Shown: positions 1 to 8,875 of the stretch, in pieces
How the letters are laid out: each line of letters starts with the position of its first letter
Position numbering within the stretch: the first letter of the stretch is position 1
Assembly: GCF_031085295.1 (NCBI RefSeq)
Contig: NZ_JAVFWO010000001.1
Span: forward strand, 706,400 to 770,399
DNA from: Microbacterium psychrotolerans
GTDB lineage: Bacteria > Actinomycetota > Actinomycetes > Actinomycetales > Microbacteriaceae
DNA length: 64,000 bases
Direction of reading: 5' to 3'
Position numbers and translations under genes: made by a program
Notes under the pieces: generated by a model
Seen by the model: only the letters and a program-made list of their open reading frames with translations
Database searches by the model: none
Told to the model about the DNA's origin: nothing

Positions 1-1
1 A

Positions 2-715
2 CTCGTGCACAGTGTGCGCGAATTCGGTGTGCTGCAGCCGGTCGTCGTCCGCAGCAACGACAAGGGCGAGTACGAGCTCATCATGGGCGAGCGCCGCACT
101 CGCGCCGCACGAGAGGCCGGACTCACCTCGATCCCGGCCGTCGTGCGCGACACCGCCGATGAGCACCTCCTCCGCGACGCTCTCCTCGAGAACCTCCACC
201 GCTCAGAGCTCAACCCGCTGGAAGAGGCATCGGCGTACCAGCAGCTGCTCGAGGACTTCGGCATCACCCAGGAAGAGCTCGCGACGCGCATCGGCCGCTC
301 GCGCCCGCAGATCAGCAACACGATCCGGCTGCTGAAGCTGCCGGTGCCGGTGCAGCAGCGCGTCGCCGCCGGTGTGCTGACGGCCGGCCACGCCCGCGCG
401 ATCCTCTCGCTCGAGGACGCCACCGCGATGCAGCGCCTCGCCGACAAGATCGTCAACGAGGATCTGTCGGTGCGTGCCGCGGAGGCTGCGGCAAAGCTCC
501 CGGATGCCTCGCCCACCCGCGCGCCGAAACCCCAGGCGGGTTCGCGCCGCGCGCATCTCGACGAGGTTGCCGAAAGGCTCGGCGATCGCCTCAACACCCG
601 CGTGAAGATCTCTCTCACCGCCAGAAAAGGCCAGATCGCGATAGATTTCGCGAGCATCGAGGATCTGAATCGAATCCTGGGGGAGCTGGGCGAGAACGGC
701 TACGGCCCGGCGTGA
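2..715 (+). CDS. parB: Chromosome-partitioning protein ParB, C-terminal part (5' end outside the window)
   Basis: ParB binds parS sites near the origin, spreads as a CTP-dependent clamp and is moved by ParA to segregate chromosomes. The reading frame is open to the left edge, so the start lies outside. Visible parts are the end of the N-terminal ParB/Srx domain with the GERR motif ([13 protein letters not shown]), the ENLHR(S/E)LNPLEEA segment, the helix-turn-helix ([27 protein letters not shown]) and a C-terminal dimerisation segment after a Pro-rich linker. Position next to trxA/trxB and murJ matches the origin-proximal order of many Actinobacteria. Identity is clear; only the missing N-terminus limits the call. 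Confidence 0.96.
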   Translation, partial: LVHSVREFGVLQPVVVRSNDKGEYELIMGERRTRAAREAGLTSIPAVVRDTADEHLLRDALLENLHRSELNPLEEASAYQQLLEDFGITQEELATRIGRSRPQISNTIRLLKLPVPVQQRVAAGVLTAGHARAILSLEDATAMQRLADKIVNEDLSVRAAEAAAKLPDASPTRAPKPQAGSRRAHLDEVAERLGDRLNTRVKISLTARKGQIAIDFASIEDLNRILGELGENGYGPA

Positions 716-864
716 TGCCGGGGACCCTCCCACCTATCGGCCCCATGGCTCGCCAGCACCACGGCGGCGCGTCGCCTCACCGCTGACATCGCCACCCGCT
801 GCGGGGCGTCGAGGTCGTGCGTGACAGCGTCGCGATCCTCGAGCTGTCCGTCGGCTCGCAGCAG

Positions 865-2154
865 TCAGCCGTGGGGCGGTGTGCGCCGCGGCGCGGAAGA
901 CGCCGCTTGCGCGGCACGACGCCGGAGGAGTGCCGTCTCGGCGTCGTTGCCGGGCAGAGCAGCGGCTTCCAGGAATGCGGCGGCCGCGGCATCCGTGTTC
1001 CCGAGGCGCTCGAGCAGCTCGGCGCGGACGGCGGGCAGCGGACGGAAGCCGGCCAGCTCCCCCGCTAGCCCATCCACAACGGCGAGTGCCTGCTCCGGGC
1101 CTTCCGCCATCGACAGCGCGACCGCACGGTTGAGCCGCACCACCGCCGACGGGGCGAGGGCGTCGAGCGCGTCGTACAGCCGGAGGATGCGCCGCCAATC
1201 GGTCTCGGCGAATGTCGGCGCCACTGCGTGGCATTGGGCGATGGCCGCCTGCAGGCCGTAGTAGCCGAGACCGCGGGCGGCGGCATCCGCTCGTGTCATC
1301 GCCTCGTTGCCCCGCGCGATCGCGGAGCGATCCCAGCGGCGACGGTCCTGCTGCTCCAGGGTGAGGGGCAGACCGTCGGCGTCCATGCGCGCGCGGAACC
1401 GAGACGACTGGAACTCCATCAGGGCGATGAGCGACCAGATCTCGGGCTCGCGGGGCATCAGCGCAGCGAGCTGACGGCCGAGCCGCACCGCTTCGCGCGC
1501 CACATCGGGGCGCAGCAGCCCCTCCCCCTCCGTCGACGAGTACCCCTCGGTGAAGAGCAGGTAGATCACCTGGAGCACGCTCGCGAGGCGGGCCGGTCGC
1601 TCCGTCCGGTCAGGGACCTCGAACGGCACCCCCTCGTCCGCGAGCGAGCGTTTCGCGCGGACGATCCGCTGCTGCACCGTCGGCACCGTCATGAGAAGGG
1701 CACGCGCGATCTGCTCGGTGGTGAGGCCGGCCACTGTGCGCAGGGTCAGAGCGAGACGGGCCTGCGGCGGAAGGACGGGGTGGCAGGCGACGAACACCAG
1801 TCGAAGCACATCGTCCTCGATCCGGTCGGGGTCGGCGTGGTCGGGCACGGTGTCGACCGACTCCGCGTGCAGCGCCTCCGTCACGAAGAGAGGTTCGCGC
1901 TGCGTCAGCCGCTCGCGCCGGCGCCATCCATCGATCGCACGCCGCTTGGCCACTGACATCAGCCAGGCACCGGGATTGTCAGGGATGCCGCCTACCGGCC
2001 AGCTCGCGAGAGCTTCGACGAGCGCCTCCTGGGCAAGATCCTCCGCCCACGAGAAATCCCCCGTGTGGCGGGTCAGCGCCGAGACGATGCGTGCGGACTC
2101 GTCACGCCACACCGCCTCGACGGCCCGCCGAGAATGGCCGTCGTCGGAGGTCAT
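865..2154 (-). CDS. ECF-family sigma factor with long C-terminal extension (ECF42/DUF6596 type)
   Basis: A 429-aa sigma factor. Region 2 is at about residues 10-85 (HTGDFSWAEDLAQEALVEAL), region 4 at about 135-195 (ALTLRTVAGLTTEQIARALL, then QQRIVRAKRSL). A roughly 220-aa alpha-helical C-terminal extension (LLFTEGYSSTEGEGLLRPD, then TPR-like helices) is typical of ECF42 sigma factors, which lack an anti-sigma factor and are usually found with DGPF/YCII proteins. Such a protein lies 414 nt away on the same strand (2569-2985), separated only by a small gene on the other strand. Start chosen at the ATG directly before MTSDDG; the frame stays open upstream but reads antisense to the next gene. 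Likely target is the DGPF gene. Confidence 0.9.
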   Translation of the reverse strand: MTSDDGHSRRAVEAVWRDESARIVSALTRHTGDFSWAEDLAQEALVEALASWPVGGIPDNPGAWLMSVAKRRAIDGWRRRERLTQREPLFVTEALHAESVDTVPDHADPDRIEDDVLRLVFVACHPVLPPQARLALTLRTVAGLTTEQIARALLMTVPTVQQRIVRAKRSLADEGVPFEVPDRTERPARLASVLQVIYLLFTEGYSSTEGEGLLRPDVAREAVRLGRQLAALMPREPEIWSLIALMEFQSSRFRARMDADGLPLTLEQQDRRRWDRSAIARGNEAMTRADAAARGLGYYGLQAAIAQCHAVAPTFAETDWRRILRLYDALDALAPSAVVRLNRAVALSMAEGPEQALAVVDGLAGELAGFRPLPAVRAELLERLGNTDAAAAAFLEAAALPGNDAETALLRRRAAQAASSAPRRTPPHG

Positions 2155-2199
2155 GCTCTCAGCGTAGGCGGGGCGACCCACGGTGTCGGAATCGCAACG

Positions 2200-2205
2200 T
2201 ACCCT
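2200..2205 (+). promoter_or_regulatory. -10 box TACCCT for a leaderless gene
   Basis: TACCCT is followed by six bases and then the GTG at 2212. This is the spacing expected when transcription starts on or next to the start codon. No Shine-Dalgarno sequence is visible. Confidence 0.55.
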
Positions 2206-2211
2206 GGATTG

Positions 2212-2559
2212 GTGGCGAACGAGGAGCACACCCTGCGACGGCGAGCGAGCCTGGAGCTGCTGCGCGCGGAGGCCGCAGACGAGCTCTCGGTGCTGGTGCA
2301 CGAGCGGCTGCGAGCCGGCGAAGACCCGTGGGAGTTCATGGACGAGCTTCCGACCGTCGACGAGCTCGTCGTGTACCTGCTGCGTGCGGAGAACATCGCC
2401 GCCGACGGGGGATCGCGTCCGAACGCCAGCCGTCACTATCGGGTGCTGCGGCAGATCGCGCTCGAGTACCCGCCGCTGACGAAGGCGGTGTGGTCGCTGC
2501 TGGGCGACGCCAACACGCACCGCCGGTGGGACCCGACGGTGCGCGCGGAGGCGAGCTGA
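2212..2559 (+). CDS. Conserved hypothetical protein (115 aa)
   Basis: Not assigned to a functional family. It is a small, charged, apparently soluble helical protein with no signal peptide or membrane segment; the central part (ENIAADGGSRPNASRHYRVL) and C-terminal part (SLLGDANTHRRWDPTVR) look well constrained. The GTG at 2212 is chosen because a TACCCT box lies six bases upstream, which implies a leaderless message; a TTG at 2209 is a weaker alternative. It is divergent from the sigma-factor gene and convergent with the DGPF gene, so it interrupts that pair on the opposite strand. Confidence 0.75.
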   Translation: MANEEHTLRRRASLELLRAEAADELSVLVHERLRAGEDPWEFMDELPTVDELVVYLLRAENIAADGGSRPNASRHYRVLRQIALEYPPLTKAVWSLLGDANTHRRWDPTVRAEAS

Positions 2560-2568
2560 GGCTCCAGA

Positions 2569-2985
2569 TCACGAGTTGGCAGCGCGCCACTCCTGCTCCT
2601 TGGCCACCCATTCGTCGCTCTGGTCGAAGTCGCTGATCTCGTTCACACGCCGCACTTCGAGCGCCGTTCCCGGACCCAGAGGGCACTTCCGCGCCCAGTG
2701 CTCGGCCTCTTCGCGGGAGGACACCTCGATGATCCAGAAGCCGGTGAAGACCTCCCGCGCCTCGGCGAAGGGTCCGTCGGTCACGGCAGGCGGCACGGAA
2801 TCGAAGTCCACGCGGAACCCCTCTGCGGCGTCCGAAAGGCCCTCGGCACTGAGGAAGACGCCGGCCTTCTGAAGCTCTTCGTTGTAGGCGCCCATGGCGG
2901 CGTACGCCTCCGCCATGTCGTAGGTCTCGGGGTCGAAGGCCGCTGCCGCCTCGGCACCGACCTGCATGATGAGCATGTAACGCAT
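2569..2985 (-). CDS. YCII/DGPF-domain protein, partner of the ECF42 sigma factor
   Basis: A 138-aa protein of the YCII-related fold (dimeric alpha/beta barrel) with the name-giving motif in AVTDGPFAEAREVFTGFW. Sequence starts MRYMLIMQVG after a good ribosome site (GGAAGGGA). Members of this family are the usual neighbours and targets of ECF42 sigma factors; their biochemical role is not settled. An ECF42-like promoter (TGTCGA, 17 nt, CGACG) lies about 65-90 nt upstream on the same strand, which supports control by the sigma factor at 865-2154. C-terminus (EWVAKEQEWRAANS) is intact. Confidence 0.88.
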   Translation of the reverse strand: MRYMLIMQVGAEAAAAFDPETYDMAEAYAAMGAYNEELQKAGVFLSAEGLSDAAEGFRVDFDSVPPAVTDGPFAEAREVFTGFWIIEVSSREEAEHWARKCPLGPGTALEVRRVNEISDFDQSDEWVAKEQEWRAANS

Positions 2986-3049
2986 GAGGTTTCCCTTCCG
3001 TCGGGGCTGGGCCCGCGTCGGGGCCCGAGTGGCCCCTTCACTCTGTGCG

Positions 3050-3075
3050 TCGAACAAGCCTCGTGCAGATCGACA
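3050..3075 (-). promoter_or_regulatory. Candidate ECF42 promoter of the DGPF gene
   Basis: Read on the minus strand, TGTCGA (3075-3070) is followed 17 nt later by CGACG (3052-3048 region). As I recall it, ECF42 promoters have TGTCGA at -35 and CGA followed by C or T at -10. The predicted start would give a leader of roughly 55-60 nt before the ATG at 2985. Confidence 0.5.
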
Positions 3076-3150
3076 TCGAGCGACAAGAAAATGCGGGGCG
3101 TCGTCGATGCCCTGATGGGCATACAGGCGAAAAGCCAGGTGAACGCATGA

Positions 3151-3177
3151 AACCCCGCCGGCAAGGCCGGCGGGGTT
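3151..3177 (-). terminator. Hairpin downstream of trxA
   Basis: Perfect 12-bp inverted repeat (AACCCCGCCGGC, loop AAG, complementary arm) 22 nt past the trxA stop. No T-tract follows on the minus strand, as is common in high-GC Actinobacteria. Confidence 0.7.
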
Positions 3178-3198
3178 CCATGAAAGCGGGGTACGGAC

Positions 3199-3522
3199 TC
3201 AGCCGATGTAGGCGGCGAGGTCCTTCTCGAGCGCGAACTTCGGCTTGGCGCCGATGATCGTGGTCTCCACTGCGCCCTTGTTGAACACCTTCATCGCGGG
3301 GATCGACGTGATCTGGTACTTCATCGCGAGATCGGGGTTCTCATCCACGTTGAGCTTGAGGATGGTGATCTTGTCGGGGTGCTCCGACTGGATCTGGTCG
3401 AGGACGGGCGAGACCATGCGACACGGGCCGCACCACTCCGCCCAGAAGTCCACGAGCACCGGACCCTCGGCCTGGAGCACGTCCTGCTCGAACGTGGCGG
3501 AGGTCGTCGCCTTGGCGGTCAT
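3199..3522 (-). CDS. trxA: Thioredoxin
   Basis: A 107-aa cytoplasmic thioredoxin. The active site WCGPC follows VLVDFWAE, and the cis-proline loop is TSIPAMKVF. It reduces protein disulfides using electrons from the thioredoxin reductase encoded 90 nt upstream on the same strand, so the pair is probably co-transcribed (trxB then trxA). Ribosome site GGAGAAA precedes the ATG. Length is standard for the family. Confidence 0.97.
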   Translation of the reverse strand: MTAKATTSATFEQDVLQAEGPVLVDFWAEWCGPCRMVSPVLDQIQSEHPDKITILKLNVDENPDLAMKYQITSIPAMKVFNKGAVETTIIGAKPKFALEKDLAAYIG

Positions 3523-3612
3523 CTGTGTTTCTCCTTCGATGGAAGTCTGTCGGTTGTGTCAACAGCACCGGCAGGGGGATTGTTCCCGGGCGTGTCGCGA
3601 CGCCGCGGAAGG

Positions 3613-4599
3613 TCAGACCGCGCTCACCTCGGGCAAGCCGGCGATCTGGTCGCCCGAGACGTCCGGGTCGCCCGCCTCGCCGAGCGCGGCCAGGTAGTGC
3701 TCGAGGTCCAGCGCGGCGACCGTGCCGCTGCCTGCGGCCGTCACCGCCTGGCGGTAGGTGGGGTCGATGACGTCGCCGGCGGCGAACACACCCGGCACCG
3801 AGGTGCGCGATGAGCGGCCGTCCACCCACACGGTGCCCTCGGGCGTGAGGTCGAGCTTGTGATGCACCAGGTGCGTGCGCGGGTCGTAGCCGATGGCGAC
3901 GAACACGCCGTCCAGCGGAAGCTCGCGCGTCGAGCCGTCGACGGTGTCCTTCAGGACGATGCCGGTGACGGCGTCCTCGCCGATGATGTCGACGACCTCG
4001 CTGTTCCAGACGAACTCGATCTTCTCGTTCTTGAACGCCCGCTCCTGCATGATCTTCGAAGCGCGCAGCTCGTCACGACGGTGGATGACGTACACCTTCG
4101 ACGCGAACTTGGTGAGGAACGTCGCCTCCTCCATCGCCGAGTCCCCGCCGCCGACGACCGCGATAACGCGCTCACGGAAGAAGAACCCGTCGCAGGTCGC
4201 GCAGTACGAGACACCGCGACCGGACAGCCGGGACTCGCCCTCGATGCCGATCTTGCGCGGAGCGGAACCGGTCGCGAACACGATCGCGTCGGCCTCGTGG
4301 CTCGCGCCGCTGCCGAGCGTGACCTTCTTGACAGGGCCGTCGATATCGAGCCCCACGACGTCGTCGTAGAGAACCTCGGCACCGAACCGCTCGGCCTGCT
4401 CCTGCATCTTCGCCATGAGGTCCGGGCCCATGATCGCCTCGGGGAACCCGGGGAAGTTCTCGACCTCGGTGGTGTTCATCAGCTCACCGCCGGCCTCGAC
4501 CGAACTGGCCACGACGAGCGGGTTCAGGTTCGCGCGGGCGGCATAGATCGCCGCCGTATAACCCGCGGGACCGGAGCCGATGATGATGACCTGACGCAC
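3613..4599 (-). CDS. trxB: Thioredoxin reductase (NADPH)
   Basis: A 328-aa low-molecular-weight thioredoxin reductase. Visible are the FAD-binding motif (IIIGSGPAGYTAAIYAAR), the redox motif CATCD in YCATCDGFFF, the NADPH motif (VVGGGDSAMEEA) and the C-terminal FAD site (GVFAAGDVIDPTYRQ). The GTG at 4599 is preceded by GAAAGG and starts right at the Rossmann strand, so the longer open frame upstream is not part of the protein. It reduces the thioredoxin encoded next to it. In mycobacteria sigM lies between murJ and trxB; here that space is only 171 nt and empty. Confidence 0.97.
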   Translation of the reverse strand: MRQVIIIGSGPAGYTAAIYAARANLNPLVVASSVEAGGELMNTTEVENFPGFPEAIMGPDLMAKMQEQAERFGAEVLYDDVVGLDIDGPVKKVTLGSGASHEADAIVFATGSAPRKIGIEGESRLSGRGVSYCATCDGFFFRERVIAVVGGGDSAMEEATFLTKFASKVYVIHRRDELRASKIMQERAFKNEKIEFVWNSEVVDIIGEDAVTGIVLKDTVDGSTRELPLDGVFVAIGYDPRTHLVHHKLDLTPEGTVWVDGRSSRTSVPGVFAAGDVIDPTYRQAVTAAGSGTVAALDLEHYLAALGEAGDPDVSGDQIAGLPEVSAV

Positions 4600-4770
4600 G
4601 TGCGCACCTTTCCTCGTGAAGCCTTCGAAGCGTTCCGCGACGGACGCGATGGCCTCGGATGCCTCAACACATGGTAACCGCGCGGCATTCCGCACCACGC
4701 CCGCGTGCGGGCGCGCCGAGCGGCCCGGACGGGCGTCGGCTCCCGCCCGTTCGACGTGAGCCGCGAGAGG

Positions 4771-6375
4771 TCAGCGCCTGCCGGGCAGGAAGCGCCGGAC
4801 GAGGCCGGTGGCGACGGAGAGCTCGGGTGCACGCAGCAGGGCCAGCAAGCCGACGTAGACAGCGATCGACACGAGCCCGATGATCGCTGCGCCTACAGCG
4901 CCGAGCAACGGGCTCGACGCCGTCCACCCGTCAGCGCCGCCGAACCACAGGAACACCAGCCATCCGACGGCAGCGGCCGGGATCGCCGCGAGGACGAAGC
5001 GAGCGAGCGACAACAGCCATGATCCGACCGCGAGGTCGCCCAGGCGTCGCTCCAGCAGCCACGTTGCCAGGATCACCTGCACGACGCTCGCGAACGACTG
5101 CCCGAGCGCCACGCCGGCCGCGAGGAAGTCCAAGGAGAGCGTGGCCTGCGCCACGAGAGCCGTCGCAACCACGATCGCGCACTGCAGCACGGTGAAGAAG
5201 AACGGTGTGCGGGTGTCGTTGTACGCATAGAAGGTGCGCTGGATCACGAAGAGCACGGCCAGCGGGATGAGGCCGACGAGGAACGCGAGAAGCACCCACG
5301 CCGCGGCGACCGCTTCATCCGCCGAATTGGTGAAGATGCGGGAGGCGGGTACCGCCGCCGCCGCGAGCGCGAACGTCGCGATGACGATGAACACGCCGAG
5401 GGTACGGATGCTGCGACCGACGTCGGCGCGGACATCGGCGTCGCGGCCAGCCGACGCGTGCTCGCTGAGCTGTGTGAAGTAGGGGGTGCCGATGGACAGC
5501 ACGATGATCGAGTACGGCAGCATGAACAGCAGCCAGGCGTTCTGCGACGCGATCGCCGCCGGCCCGTCACCGGAGGCGCCGGAGAGGACACGCGACTGGA
5601 CGAGCCCGGCGAGTTGACCGGCGAGGACCATGAGGAAGGTCCAGCCGGCGAGCCGCCCGAGGTGGTTGAGTCCCACGCCGCGCCACCGGAAGTCGGGCCG
5701 GAGGTGCAGCCTGGTGCGCCGCCAGAAGAAGAGCAGGATCACGGCCTGCACCACGATTCCCAGCGTCGCGGTCCCCGCGAGAAGGGCGACCATCGATGGC
5801 GTCCACGCGGAGGGGGAGGTGATGGGTCCGCCGAAGAGCGCGATGAAGACGAGGAATCCGGCGATCGACACCGCGTTGTTGACGATCGGCGCCCAGGTGA
5901 ACGGCCCGTAGACGCGACGTGCGTTGAGGGCCTCGCCGACGAGCGCGTACAGCCCGTAGAACAGGATCTGCGGCAGGCACCAGTAGGCGAATGCGGTCGT
6001 GAGCGCGAGCTGCTCGGCCGTGTAGTCGGGAGCGTAGAGCTGCACCAGCCAGGGCGCGGCGATGGTCGCGAGCGCTGTGGTGACGACGAGGACGACCGTG
6101 CCGAGCGTGAACAGCTTGGAGATGAACGCCCGACCGCCATCGGGATGAGCGCCCGCCTTGACGATCTGCGGCACCACAACCGCGGTCAGAAGACCCGTGG
6201 AGATGATCGCGTAGATGTTGTTCGGCAGCTGGTTGGCCGTACCGAAGGCGTCGCCGGCACGGCTGTTCACCGAGCCCACTGCCGCGACCAGCACCACAGC
6301 GCGCAGGAACCCGGTGAGGCGCGACACGATCGTGCCGGCGCCGATGAGGACGCTCGCGCGCCCGATGCCGCTCAT
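4771..6375 (-). CDS. murJ: Lipid II flippase MurJ (MviN family)
   Basis: A 534-aa polytopic membrane protein, about 14 predicted helices, with the family N-terminus (ASVLIGAGTIVSRLTGFLR). MurJ flips undecaprenyl-linked peptidoglycan precursor across the membrane. Its ATG overlaps the stop of the DUF6049 gene (ATGA at 6372-6375), so the two are translationally coupled. The pairing DUF6049-murJ, close to the CCA-adding enzyme and trxB-trxA, is conserved in Actinobacteria. Mycobacterial MurJ homologues carry a long C-terminal extension; this one ends soon after the last helix. Confidence 0.93.
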   Translation of the reverse strand: MSGIGRASVLIGAGTIVSRLTGFLRAVVLVAAVGSVNSRAGDAFGTANQLPNNIYAIISTGLLTAVVVPQIVKAGAHPDGGRAFISKLFTLGTVVLVVTTALATIAAPWLVQLYAPDYTAEQLALTTAFAYWCLPQILFYGLYALVGEALNARRVYGPFTWAPIVNNAVSIAGFLVFIALFGGPITSPSAWTPSMVALLAGTATLGIVVQAVILLFFWRRTRLHLRPDFRWRGVGLNHLGRLAGWTFLMVLAGQLAGLVQSRVLSGASGDGPAAIASQNAWLLFMLPYSIIVLSIGTPYFTQLSEHASAGRDADVRADVGRSIRTLGVFIVIATFALAAAAVPASRIFTNSADEAVAAAWVLLAFLVGLIPLAVLFVIQRTFYAYNDTRTPFFFTVLQCAIVVATALVAQATLSLDFLAAGVALGQSFASVVQVILATWLLERRLGDLAVGSWLLSLARFVLAAIPAAAVGWLVFLWFGGADGWTASSPLLGAVGAAIIGLVSIAVYVGLLALLRAPELSVATGLVRRFLPGRR

Positions 6376-8723
6376 CGCCGCGGCCCGTCGCTCGATGCGG
6401 GGTCGGCGGCAGCCTCGCCGTCCACCCGAGCCTCGCCGTCCACCCGAGCGTCGTCGTCGCCGGCAACCTCGCCGTCAACGGCCGCCTCGCGATCGCCGCG
6501 GGCGTCGTCCACCGTGGCCTCGTCATCGGGCCCGCCCTCGCCGACTGCACCACCCGCGCGCGGGGCCGCGCCTGCGGCATCCGTTCCCCGCCGCCGACGG
6601 CGCATGCGCAGGACGGTACGTGCGATGCCGATCAGCAGAAGGGCGCCGACGAGCACGGCGAGCGCGGCGATGCCGGCGGCCTCCCAGTCGGCGTAGACGT
6701 TCACGTCTACCGATTCCGGCTGGCCGATCGCCACGAAGGCGGGGCTGCGCAGCTGGAGGGTCAGGGTCACGTCGCCGCGCCCGACCCGCGCCTGCACGGG
6801 CACCTCGACCCGCGTGTTGCTCTGAGGTGTCGCGACGACAGGGGTCTCGCTCTGCACGTCCAGGCGGAGGTTGTCGCGTGTGGTGTAGAGCACCAGGTTG
6901 ACCGGGTACGGCAGATCGTTGCGCACCCAGAACCGCAGCGCAGCGCTCGAGCCGTAGAGGTCGCTCGGACTCGTCGGCAGCAGCGCGACGGATGTGAGCG
7001 TGCCGGCGGTCTCGGTGCGGTGGTCGGCGAGCGCGGTCGGCCACGTGTCGTCGCCGATCCAGGCGACGCCGAGCAGCTGCAGGATGTCGGCGCGCTCGGG
7101 TCCCGTGAGCAGCGACGGCTGATCGAGGATCGTCGCGAACCGGGCGATCTCGCTCTCGTCGCCGATGAGAGCGGATGCCGCGGCCGCCCGTTCGGCGGAG
7201 GCATCGGTGCCCACCAGCTCGACCTCGCGGGCCTCGCTGGCGGCGATCGTGGCGATCGTGCGGGCAGTGAGGTTGGGAGCCGACAGGGCGGTCGAGATCG
7301 CGGCGCCGAGATCCACGCGCGAGCGTCCGTCGCCGCGCCCGACCGTCACGAGGAGAGGGCCGTCGGCCTCGGCAGCAGCGAAGGCGAGGTAGGCGGTGGC
7401 GGTCGTCAGCGGCGCTCCGCGGAGCCATGGCACGTCGCTCTGCGAGGCCGCGTCGAGGGCCGACGAGACGTCGCTGTCGTAGACGAGCACCTCGGCGTCG
7501 CCCACGTGTCCGTGTGCCGAGACGGTGCGGCCGTCGGCCCCGGCCACCGTCGTCGCCGAGGGGATCACCGTCGCGGCGGGGGCGCCGTCGCTGCCGAGCT
7601 CGCCGAGCCGCGTCACGATGTCGGCGTCGGCCGTACCGTCGGCCGGCCAGTAGACGCCCGGGCGGGTGGCCGGTCCGACGGCGAGGAGCGCGTCGGTGCT
7701 GGGCAGCGCGTCTCCCGGCGTCGGCGTCGGCGCGGGGGTCGGGGTGTCAGACGGAGTCGGGGTCGGCGTGGCCGTGGACGTCGGGGTGGGCGTGGCGAAG
7801 TTCGACGGCGACATGTACGCGGTCAACGACGTCGGGGCGAGCGGCTGCGGCAGGCCGGCCTGCAGCTGGGCGGTGACATCGGCGTCGCCGAACTGCAGCG
7901 CGAAACGGGAGTTCTGGATGCTCTCGAGCCGGCTGAGCCACTCGAGTGCGGATTCGGGCGCCGACGTGCCGAGCACGCGGATCGCGGCGGGCACCGCCGG
8001 GTCCACCGCGAGGATGGCCGACGTGCCGGTGACGGCGTCCAGCTGATTGGTCAGGTCGCCGTCGGGCGCCGTGAGCTCGGCCAGCTGCTCGGCGGTGAGG
8101 AGTCCTTCATTCAGCGCGCCGGCGCTGATCGGCACGATCACCCCGATGCCGACGTCGGTGGCATCGTCGGCCGGGACGATCATCGCGCTGGTCGAGCTCA
8201 CCGTGCCGGAGGCGCCCTCGTACGAGGCGGCGAGCGGATAGACGCCTGGCGCGAGGCCGCTGAGGGCGGGGTCGTCGGCCGCCACGGTCATGCCCCGCAC
8301 CTGGGACGCGCCGGGCGCGACGGCACTGAGGGCGTCCGAGGCGATCGGCTCGACGGCTACGGTCGAGGCGGTGCCGTCGAGCCAGGCGTCCAGTGCGTGG
8401 CGGTCGGCGAGCGGCGTCCTGCCGAGCGACAGGGTCACCGTCGACGGCGTGACCGGGGCATCCGTCCCGTTCTGAAGCGAGATCGAGACACTCAGCGCAT
8501 CGCCGGGGCGCACGATGCCGTCGGCCTGCGGCGACAGCGTGAACACCGTGGTGCCCACCGGGATGCTGGCCGTGGGGCTCGGAGACGGTTCGGGGTTCGC
8601 CGCCATCGCGGCAGCGGGGAGCAGCAGCCCGGCGACCACCGCCGCCGCCGCAACGGCGGCGGTCACGAAACGCGGGGCGCGGCGCGCGGGACGCTGCAGG
8701 GCTCGCGGTGGGGTCACGATCAT
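6372..8723 (-). CDS. DUF6049-family secreted, membrane-anchored protein
   Basis: A 783-aa protein of the family always found beside murJ in Actinobacteria; molecular function unknown, presumed cell-envelope role. A signal peptide (hydrophobic AAVAAAAVVAGLLLPAAAMA) is followed by beta-rich extracellular domains. A Thr/Pro-rich linker (about residues 310-335) divides the ectodomain, one helix near the C-terminus (GIAALAVLVGALLLIGIA) anchors it, and an acidic, repetitive cytoplasmic tail (VDGEA repeats) ends it. The ATG at 8723 has AGGAG 13 nt upstream; an in-frame GTG at 8762 would add 13 residues. It overlaps murJ by 4 nt. Confidence 0.85.
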   Translation of the reverse strand: MIVTPPRALQRPARRAPRFVTAAVAAAAVVAGLLLPAAAMAANPEPSPSPTASIPVGTTVFTLSPQADGIVRPGDALSVSISLQNGTDAPVTPSTVTLSLGRTPLADRHALDAWLDGTASTVAVEPIASDALSAVAPGASQVRGMTVAADDPALSGLAPGVYPLAASYEGASGTVSSTSAMIVPADDATDVGIGVIVPISAGALNEGLLTAEQLAELTAPDGDLTNQLDAVTGTSAILAVDPAVPAAIRVLGTSAPESALEWLSRLESIQNSRFALQFGDADVTAQLQAGLPQPLAPTSLTAYMSPSNFATPTPTSTATPTPTPSDTPTPAPTPTPGDALPSTDALLAVGPATRPGVYWPADGTADADIVTRLGELGSDGAPAATVIPSATTVAGADGRTVSAHGHVGDAEVLVYDSDVSSALDAASQSDVPWLRGAPLTTATAYLAFAAAEADGPLLVTVGRGDGRSRVDLGAAISTALSAPNLTARTIATIAASEAREVELVGTDASAERAAAASALIGDESEIARFATILDQPSLLTGPERADILQLLGVAWIGDDTWPTALADHRTETAGTLTSVALLPTSPSDLYGSSAALRFWVRNDLPYPVNLVLYTTRDNLRLDVQSETPVVATPQSNTRVEVPVQARVGRGDVTLTLQLRSPAFVAIGQPESVDVNVYADWEAAGIAALAVLVGALLLIGIARTVLRMRRRRRGTDAAGAAPRAGGAVGEGGPDDEATVDDARGDREAAVDGEVAGDDDARVDGEARVDGEAAADPASSDGPRR

Positions 8724-8773
8724 CCTGTCGGGGTTCGCTCCTGTGCGATGGCCTGACCGCACGATCGACTGCG

Positions 8774-8779
8774 ATTCTA
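8774..8779 (-). promoter_or_regulatory. -10 box TAGAAT upstream of the DUF6049-murJ unit
   Basis: A near-consensus -10 hexamer on the minus strand, about 50 nt before the ATG at 8723. No convincing -35 box is visible. Confidence 0.45.
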
Positions 8780-8863
8780 CGGTGAGCGCCTCCGAGCCCG
8801 CCCGACGCCGAGCCGTGAGGGCGCCGACGCCCGCGTCTGCTCCTCGCGGGCGGATCAGCGCGG

Positions 8864-8869
8864 TTGAAT
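8864..8869 (+). promoter_or_regulatory. -10 box TTGAAT for a leaderless methyltransferase gene
   Basis: TTGAAT followed by six bases and GTG at 8876, the same geometry as other leaderless starts in this window. The TTG of this box is in frame but is better read as promoter than as start codon. Confidence 0.5.
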
Positions 8870-8875
8870 GGACTC

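Noticed and set aside
865-2520. A 551-residue version of the sigma factor starting at 2520
   Set aside because: The extra 122 residues are antisense to the small gene at 2212-2559 and have no sigma-factor character; the ATG at 2154 starts the recognisable protein.
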